From Actinomycetales bacterium UBA1416 (lineage in GTDB: Bacteria; Actinomycetota; Actinomycetes; Actinomycetales; Actinomycetaceae), in assembly GCA_002304945.1 (NCBI GenBank), contig DBPQ01000059.1, positions 1 to 11,256 of the forward strand: a DNA stretch of 11,256 bases, given 5' to 3'. Shown one piece after another: positions 7,515-11,256 of this stretch. Position numbers and translations under genes: made by a program. The first letter of the stretch is position 1; the number at the start of each line of letters is the position of its first letter. The notes below the pieces were generated by a model. That model saw only the letters and a list, made by a program, of their open reading frames with translations. It had not been told where the DNA came from and searched no databases.

Positions 7515-9980
7515 TTACTCGTTGTCCCCTCCGGTGAACAGCGTCGCGGTGACCTCCTCCTCGGAGGCCGCGTCGCCCGCGTCACCCCACACCCAGTCCT
7601 GCACCTCGGGAATGTCCTCGCCGTGGTCGTAGGCGTACGCCCGCGCGAGGATCCGCTTGTCGGCCATGTACTGGCGCAGGTTCGCGTACTTCGAGCCGAG
7701 CGAGGGGACCCGGTCGATCACGTCCATCACCAGGTGGTACCGGTCGAGGTCGTTCCGCATGAGCATGTCGAACGGCGTCGTGGTGGTCCCCTCCTCCTTG
7801 AACCCGCGCACGTGGAGGTTGGAGTGTCCCGAGCGGCGGTAGGTGAGGCGGTGGATGAGCCACGGGTAGCCGTGGTAGGCGAACACGACGGGCTTGTCGG
7901 CGGTGAAGTAGTTGTCGTACTCCTTGTTGGACAGGCCGTGGGGGTGCTCCTTCTCGTCCTGCAGGCGCATGAGGTCGACGACGTTGACCAGGCGCACCTT
8001 CAGGTCCGGGATCGCCTCGCGGAGGATCTGGGCGGCCGCCAGTGCCTCGACGGTCGGGACGTCGCCGGCGCACGCGAGCACGACGTCCGGGTCCTGGCCG
8101 TCCACCTCGGTGCCGGCCCACTTCCAGATGCCGAGGCCGCGGGTGCAGTGCTTGATGGCCTCCTCCATGCTCAGCCAGTTCGGGTTGGGCTGTTTGCCGG
8201 CCACCACCACGTTGACGTACTGCCGCGACCGCAGGCAGTGGTCCCACGTGGAGAGCAGCGTGTTCGTGTCCGGTGGCAGGTAGACCCGGATGATCTCGGA
8301 CTTCTTGTTCACCACGTGGTCGATGAAGCCGGGGTCCTGGTGGCTGAAGCCGTTGTGGTCCTGCCGCCAGACGTGGCTGGAGAGCAGGTAGTTGAGCGAC
8401 CCGATGGGCCGCCGCCAGCCGATGTGGTTGGTGACCTTCAGCCACTTGGCGTGCTGGTTGAACATCGAGTCGACCAGGTGGATGAACGCCTCGTAGGAGC
8501 TCATCATCCCGTGGCGGCCGGTGAGGAGGTACCCCTCGAGCCAGCCCTCGCACTGGTGCTCCGAGAGCATCTCCATGACGCGGCCGTGCGGGGCGAGCGG
8601 GTCGCCCTCGTCGGTGGGCAGGAAGATGGCGTTCCACTGCTTGTCGGTCACCTCGTAGGTGTCCTGCAGGCGGTTGGAGGCGTGCTCGTCCGGGGAGAAC
8701 ATCCGGAAGTTGGTGGGATTGAGCCTCACGACGTCACGGAACCACGTGCCGAGACGCCGGGTGGGCTCGGTCATGATGGCACCGGGAGTCTTCACGTCCA
8801 CCGCGTAGTCCCGGAAGTCCGGCAGGATCAGGTCCTTGAGGACGGCACCGCCGTTGGAGGACGGGTTGGCACTCATGCGGAGGGTGCCCTCCGGCGCGAG
8901 CTCCGCGATCTCGGACCTGAGTCGACCCTCGTCGTCGAACAGCTCCTCGGGCCGGTAGCTGAGCAGCCAGTCGTTGAGCTCCTTGAGGTGGGCGTCGGTG
9001 TCGCGTGCGCTCGCCAGCGGCACCTGGTGGGAGCGCCACGAGTCCTCGGTGCGCTTGCCGTCGATCTCCTTGGGGCACGTCCAGCCCTTCGGGGTGCGGA
9101 AGACGATCATCGGCCACTGGGGGCGCGGTTCGTCCTTGCCCTCGGGGCGAGACTTGATCTCGGCGATCTCGTCCAGCACCGCGTCGAGGACTGCGGCGAA
9201 GCGCTTGTGCACCTCGATGATGTCCTCGTCGTCGAAACCGCCGACGAAGAAGTGCGGCTTGTGTCCGTAGCCGCGCATGAGGTCGGCGAGCTCCTCGTCG
9301 GGGATGCGGGCGAGCACGGTCGGGTTGGCGATCTTGTACCCGTTGAGGTGGAGGATCGGCAGCACCACGCCGTCGGACTCGGTGTTGGTGAACTTGTTCG
9401 AGTGCCAGGACGTGGCCAGCGGGCCGGTCTCGGCCTCGCCGTCGCCCACCACGGTGAACGCGAGCAGGTTGGGGTTGTCGAAGATGGCGCCGTAGGCGTG
9501 AGACAGGGCGTAGCCGAGTTCGCCACCCTCGTGGATGGAACCGGGGGTCTCGGGGGCCACGTGGGAGGGGATGCCGCCGGGGAAGCTGAACTGTTTGAAC
9601 AACTTCCTGACGCCGTCGGCGTCCTCGGTGATGTTCGGGTAGACCTCGGTGTAGGTGTGCTCGAGGTAGGTGTTCGCGACGAGGCCGGGGCCGCCGTGGC
9701 CCGGTCCGGTGATGTAGATCGCCTCCACGCCGCGCTGCTTGATGGCGCGGTTCATGTGGGCGTAGAGGAAGTTCAGGCCGGGCGTCGTCCCCCAGTGGCC
9801 CAGCAGGCGCGGCTTGACGTGGTCGCGGGTCAGGGGCTCGCGGAGCAGGGGGTTGTCGAGCAGGTAGATCTGGCCGACGGAGAGGTAGTTGGCCGCGCGC
9901 CACCAGGCGTCGATCTGGCGGGCCTCCTCGTCGGTGATGGGATGGGCCTGGCCGTTCGGCCAGCTGGTCGTCACGCTCAT
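7515..9980 (-). CDS. xfp: Xylulose-5-phosphate/fructose-6-phosphate phosphoketolase
   Basis: ThDP- and Mg-dependent cytosolic enzyme that cleaves xylulose-5-P (to glyceraldehyde-3-P) and/or fructose-6-P (to erythrose-4-P) with phosphate, releasing acetyl phosphate. The 821 residues fit the family. LLGHWGTTPGLNF (59-71) carries His62; TGPGHGGPG (91-99) carries His95; IPSHVAPETPGS includes His140; HEGGELGYALSHAYGA (150-165) is the family signature. GDGEAETGPLATSWHSNKF (179-197) is the ThDP/Mg motif. RSHQVPLASARDT (316-328) has His318. LSEHQCEGWLEGYLLTGRHG (472-491) and VWRQDHNGFSHQDPG (537-551, His547) follow. The C-terminus GDNE and many blocks resemble bifidobacterial Xfp, so dual substrate use is likely but unproven. 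The ATG at 9980 is chosen because MSVTTSW begins the family N-terminus behind CAGGAG. The frame stays open upstream to 10289, but that stretch is low-complexity and runs over the SURF1 gene. Pta and AckA, which use acetyl phosphate, follow. Confidence 0.98.
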   Translation of the reverse strand: MSVTTSWPNGQAHPITDEEARQIDAWWRAANYLSVGQIYLLDNPLLREPLTRDHVKPRLLGHWGTTPGLNFLYAHMNRAIKQRGVEAIYITGPGHGGPGLVANTYLEHTYTEVYPNITEDADGVRKLFKQFSFPGGIPSHVAPETPGSIHEGGELGYALSHAYGAIFDNPNLLAFTVVGDGEAETGPLATSWHSNKFTNTESDGVVLPILHLNGYKIANPTVLARIPDEELADLMRGYGHKPHFFVGGFDDEDIIEVHKRFAAVLDAVLDEIAEIKSRPEGKDEPRPQWPMIVFRTPKGWTCPKEIDGKRTEDSWRSHQVPLASARDTDAHLKELNDWLLSYRPEELFDDEGRLRSEIAELAPEGTLRMSANPSSNGGAVLKDLILPDFRDYAVDVKTPGAIMTEPTRRLGTWFRDVVRLNPTNFRMFSPDEHASNRLQDTYEVTDKQWNAIFLPTDEGDPLAPHGRVMEMLSEHQCEGWLEGYLLTGRHGMMSSYEAFIHLVDSMFNQHAKWLKVTNHIGWRRPIGSLNYLLSSHVWRQDHNGFSHQDPGFIDHVVNKKSEIIRVYLPPDTNTLLSTWDHCLRSRQYVNVVVAGKQPNPNWLSMEEAIKHCTRGLGIWKWAGTEVDGQDPDVVLACAGDVPTVEALAAAQILREAIPDLKVRLVNVVDLMRLQDEKEHPHGLSNKEYDNYFTADKPVVFAYHGYPWLIHRLTYRRSGHSNLHVRGFKEEGTTTTPFDMLMRNDLDRYHLVMDVIDRVPSLGSKYANLRQYMADKRILARAYAYDHGEDIPEVQDWVWGDAGDAASEEEVTATLFTGGDNE

Positions 9981-9985
9981 GTGCG

Positions 9986-9991
9986 CTCCTG
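9986..9991 (-). promoter_or_regulatory. xfp ribosome binding site (CAGGAG)
   Basis: The minus-strand CAGGAG lies 5 bases before the ATG at 9980. It selects this start over longer in-frame starts extending into the opposite-strand SURF1 gene. Confidence 0.85.
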
Positions 9992-10015
9992 TCCTCGGAT
10001 GGTCCGTCGTCTGCG

Positions 10016-10021
10016 AGGCTA
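10016..10021 (-). promoter_or_regulatory. Putative xfp -10 box (TAGCCT) within a palindrome
   Basis: The minus-strand TAGCCT fits TANNNT, about 36 bases before the xfp start, leaving room for a short leader with the ribosome binding site. It overlaps the 8-bp palindrome GGCTAGCC (10017-10024), which could be an operator half-site pair. CCTCGG (9993-9998) and CCGAGG (10023-10028) form a further inverted pair around it. No good -35 is seen. Function is inferred from position only. Confidence 0.35.
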
Positions 10022-10046
10022 GCCGAGGGCACACGCCGGCGGACGG

Positions 10047-10075
10047 TGTTGCCGGGCTGATGCGACTTGTTGCCG
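10047..10075. repeat. Direct repeat TGTTGCCG x2, 21 bp apart
   Basis: TGTTGCCG occurs at 10047-10054 and 10068-10075, start to start 21 bp, about two helical turns. Both copies lie in the 110-bp divergent xfp/SURF1 gap, just upstream of the proposed SURF1 -10. The spacing would place two regulator subunits on one DNA face. The repeat is exact; a binding role is speculation. Confidence 0.45.
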
Positions 10076-10078
10076 AAT

Positions 10079-10084
10079 TAGGAT
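10079..10084 (+). promoter_or_regulatory. Putative -10 box (TAGGAT) for leaderless SURF1 gene
   Basis: TAGGAT (TANNNT) occupies -12 to -7 relative to the GTG at 10091, the same geometry as guaB3. Apart from GGATGGGCGG there is no Shine-Dalgarno-like stretch, so transcription probably starts at the GTG. No clear -35. Confidence 0.5.
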
Positions 10085-10090
10085 GGGCGG

Positions 10091-10978
10091 GTGACTCAGG
10101 TGGCGCGAACTGCGCGGACGGGGCGGGTGACGCTGCCGTCGCGGGTGACGTGGGCCGAGTTCGTGCGGTCGGCCACCAAGCCGCGCATGATCGCGCTCTT
10201 CGTGGTGCTCGCGCTCGTGGCCTACGGCTGCATCCAGCTGGGTGCGTGGCAGCTCGATCGTGCCGCACTGCGGGGCGCCCAGGAGGCACGGTCGATCGAG
10301 GCCGAGCGGCTGGCGGCGGAACCCGTTCCGCTCGCGGAGGCCCTCGTGGTGGGCCAGCCGTTCCGCACGGACCAGCAGCTGCGCAAGGTGCGGGTCACCG
10401 GGGAGTACCGGCAGCAGGTGCTCGTGCCGGACCGGTCCGTCGACGGCGCGGACGCCACCCTCGTCGTCACGGCGCTGTGGGTCACCGAGGGCGGAGACAC
10501 CGGTGCCATGATCCCGGTGTTGCGCGGGTGGGTGGCGCCGTCGGACGTCACGGACGTCACGGACGTCACGACGGCGGGGGGCGCGGCCGAGCCCGCGAGC
10601 CCGGCGACCGCCGCGCTGCTCGAGGTGCCGAGCGGACCCGTGACCGTGACCGGGTACCTCACGGACAGCGAGAAGGCCGTGGTGGGGGACTACCCGGACG
10701 GCATGGTCGGCGCCGTCTCCACCGGCGAACTCGCCAACCTGTGGGGCGGGCCGACGTTCACCGGGTTCGTGGTGCTCGCCGAGTCGGCGCCGGCGTCCGA
10801 GATGGCCGTGGTGCCACCGCCGAGCTACGAGCAGCAGCGGGGCATGAACCTCCAGAACCTCGCCTACGCGGCCGAGTGGTTCATCTTCGGCGGGTTCGCG
10901 ATCTTCCTGTGGTGGCGGTTCGTGCGGGAGGACGCCGTCCGCGACCGCGAGGCCGCGTTGCTGGCGGAGGCGGACTGA
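10091..10978 (+). CDS. SURF1 family cytochrome oxidase assembly protein
   Basis: Membrane protein of the SURF1/Shy1 family, which helps insert haem A into subunit I of aa3-type cytochrome c oxidase. The 295 residues show family architecture: a short basic N-terminus, TM1 about 33-50 running into LGAWQLDR (50-57), an extracytoplasmic domain, and TM2 about 262-277 after NLQNLAYAAEWF (253-264), followed by a charged tail. Matching domain blocks are VTGEYRQQVLVPDR (102-115), VVTALWV (125-131), VLRGWVAP (143-150) and VTVTGYL (184-190). Residues about 151-176 form a low-complexity insert containing an exact triple DVT repeat. The GTG start is chosen for the TANNNT box at leaderless distance; no upstream alternative fits better. 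It diverges from xfp across 110 bp. No oxidase genes are visible nearby. The family call is firm; the exact oxidase partner is inferred. Confidence 0.93.
   Translation: MTQVARTARTGRVTLPSRVTWAEFVRSATKPRMIALFVVLALVAYGCIQLGAWQLDRAALRGAQEARSIEAERLAAEPVPLAEALVVGQPFRTDQQLRKVRVTGEYRQQVLVPDRSVDGADATLVVTALWVTEGGDTGAMIPVLRGWVAPSDVTDVTDVTTAGGAAEPASPATAALLEVPSGPVTVTGYLTDSEKAVVGDYPDGMVGAVSTGELANLWGGPTFTGFVVLAESAPASEMAVVPPPSYEQQRGMNLQNLAYAAEWFIFGGFAIFLWWRFVREDAVRDREAALLAEAD
10544..10570 (+). repeat. Tandem 9-bp repeat GACGTCACG x3 inside SURF1 gene
   Basis: Three exact, adjacent copies encode Asp-Val-Thr three times (residues 152-160) in the variable insert of the SURF1 extracytoplasmic domain. The unit is a multiple of three, so copy-number changes would keep the frame. 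Likely a slippage-prone minisatellite in a tolerant loop. Confidence 0.9.
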
Positions 10979-10992
10979 TACTGGTTCGGGTT

Positions 10993-11017
10993 CGGGGCTT
11001 GGGTCCGTGCTGCCCCG
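10993..11017 (+). terminator. Possible SURF1 terminator hairpin
   Basis: CGGGGC (10993-10998) pairs with GCCCCG (11012-11017), a 6-bp stem with a 13-base loop, 14 bases after the SURF1 stop. It has no T-run and a modest stem. The larger palindromes from 11092 on could terminate instead. Confidence 0.3.
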
Positions 11018-11031
11018 CTGTCCTGGCGCGG

Positions 11032-11223
11032 CCCCAACAGCGTGCGCAGTCTTGACCAGTCTCCCCGTGTTCCCCAATAGCGTGCGCAGTGTTGGGCGGT
11101 GCGCCCAAGAGCGTGCGCAGTCTTGGGCGGTGCCCCCAAGAGCGTGCGCACAACGTTTCAGCGGGTGGTGTGCCACCCGCACAATCGTTCGGCGTACGCA
11201 GGACGATAGTGCGTGCGCTCTTG
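11032..11223. repeat. Intergenic repeat cluster, core CAAnAGCGTGCGCA, 4 direct + 1 inverted copy
   Basis: Direct copies start at 11032, 11072, 11103 and 11134. They share the consensus CCCCAAnAGCGTGCGCA, and the first three continue with GTsTTG. Copies 2, 3 and 4 are spaced exactly 31 bp; copy 1 lies 40 bp before copy 2. A degenerate inverted copy, TGCGTGCGCTCTTG, is at 11210-11223 (two mismatches over 14). Copy 3 is itself palindromic: CGCCCAAGA (11102-11110) and TCTTGGGCG (11121-11129) are exact 9-bp arms. Neighbouring copies can also pair: TTGGGCG/CGCCCAA (11092-11108) and TCTTGGG/CCCAAGA (11121-11141). This is not a CRISPR array. An extragenic palindromic repeat family or terminator cluster are the likely options. 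Confidence 0.8.
11137..11223. other. Three-way-junction-like inverted repeat structure
   Basis: CAAGAGCGTGCGCA plus the next C (11137-11151) can pair with 11209-11223 over 15 positions, two of them G-U on the plus-strand RNA. Inside are two further hairpins: GCGGGTGG/CCACCCGC (11161-11168 and 11173-11180, loop TGTG) and ATCGTTC/GGACGAT (11184-11190 and 11201-11207, one T-G pair), the latter enclosing the palindrome GCGTACGC. Together they draw an 87-base three-way junction. The pairings were read by eye. It could be a non-coding RNA, a terminator, or a DNA-level element; no known family is recognised. Confidence 0.4.
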
Positions 11224-11256
11224 TGGCCTGGATCTGACCCGGATCCGCGAGTAGTG

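Larger units (their letters stand above)
10979..11256. other. 278-bp region without a credible gene
   Basis: No open frame here has protein-like composition on either strand; the frames present translate the repeat (TLLG, CARSWG, TAHALG-like strings). The region holds a weak hairpin just after SURF1, four direct copies and one degenerate inverted copy of a GCGTGCGC-containing repeat, and several nested inverted repeats. The last 30 bases (GGATC...GATCC, then to the window edge) show only a 5-bp inverted repeat. Confidence 0.7.

Noticed and set aside
5675..7537. 620-codon open frame antisense to pta
   Set aside because: Low-complexity GVRGD-type composition with no domain pattern; a shadow of pta codon bias.
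7623..10022. 799-codon open frame antisense to xfp
   Set aside because: Same shadow effect. It is not independent of the xfp frame and has no recognisable motifs.
9981..10289. N-terminal extension of xfp up to 10289
   Set aside because: The added residues are Arg/Pro/Ala-rich low complexity and overlap SURF1. The Shine-Dalgarno and family N-terminus support 9980.
10089..10978. SURF1 as part of an adjacent oxidase operon
   Set aside because: No cox or cta genes are present in the window on either side, so only the gene itself is called.
11032..11150. CRISPR array
   Set aside because: Units are spaced 40, 31 and 31 bp with only about 8-17 bases between them, units are imperfect, and there are no cas genes.
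10864..11182. Small minus-strand open frames reading CARSWG, TLLG and TAHALG strings
   Set aside because: They are translations of the DNA repeat, present in more than one frame, with no ribosome binding site or protein-like features.
11137..11223. tRNA gene
   Set aside because: The folded shape has only two inner hairpins and a 15-position outer stem. No T-loop (GTTCRA in place), anticodon arm or acceptor geometry fits.

Overview
The window looks like chromosomal DNA of a high-GC actinobacterium. The support is strong G/C bias at third codon positions, GTG start codons, an actinobacterial-type GuaB3 beside guaB, genes that appear to start leaderless behind a TANNNT box, and GC-rich hairpin terminators without U-tracts. 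GC content was judged by eye, not counted. A SURF1-type oxidase assembly protein suggests an aerobic or facultative organism with a haem-copper oxidase. I cannot name a genus.

Layout. Bases 21-2670 (+) hold guaB (IMP dehydrogenase), then after 28 bp guaB3, an IMPDH/GMPR-family paralogue without CBS domains and with His in place of the catalytic Cys. Bases 2736-4130 (+) hold fumC (class II fumarase), preceded by a leader with competing small hairpins. A strong hairpin at 4137-4168 separates fumC from the convergent minus-strand genes. On the minus strand, in transcription order, come xfp (phosphoketolase, 9980-7515), a 10-bp GC-rich hairpin, pta (7444-5360) and ackA (5363-4173). The last two overlap by 4 bases (GTGA). 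Divergent from xfp, across a 110-bp intergenic region, is a SURF1 gene (10091-10978, +). The last 278 bases contain no credible gene. They hold four direct copies and one degenerate inverted copy of a short repeat (core AGCGTGCGCA), plus nested inverted repeats that can be drawn as a three-way junction.

How the genes work together. Xfp cleaves xylulose-5-P and/or fructose-6-P with phosphate to give acetyl phosphate. AckA turns acetyl phosphate into acetate and ATP; Pta exchanges it with acetyl-CoA. The block xfp-pta-ackA is therefore a complete phosphoketolase-to-acetate or acetyl-CoA module, with a possible expression step (hairpin) between xfp and pta-ackA. FumC is a TCA-cycle enzyme and guaB/guaB3 belong to guanine nucleotide metabolism; no direct link between these and the acetyl-P module is visible.

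Most of the window is conventional central metabolism. The least explained parts are the repeat and junction structure at 11032-11226, the His-substituted GuaB3, and the hairpins controlling gene boundaries. I do not see a defence system, mobile element or other clearly new multi-gene system.
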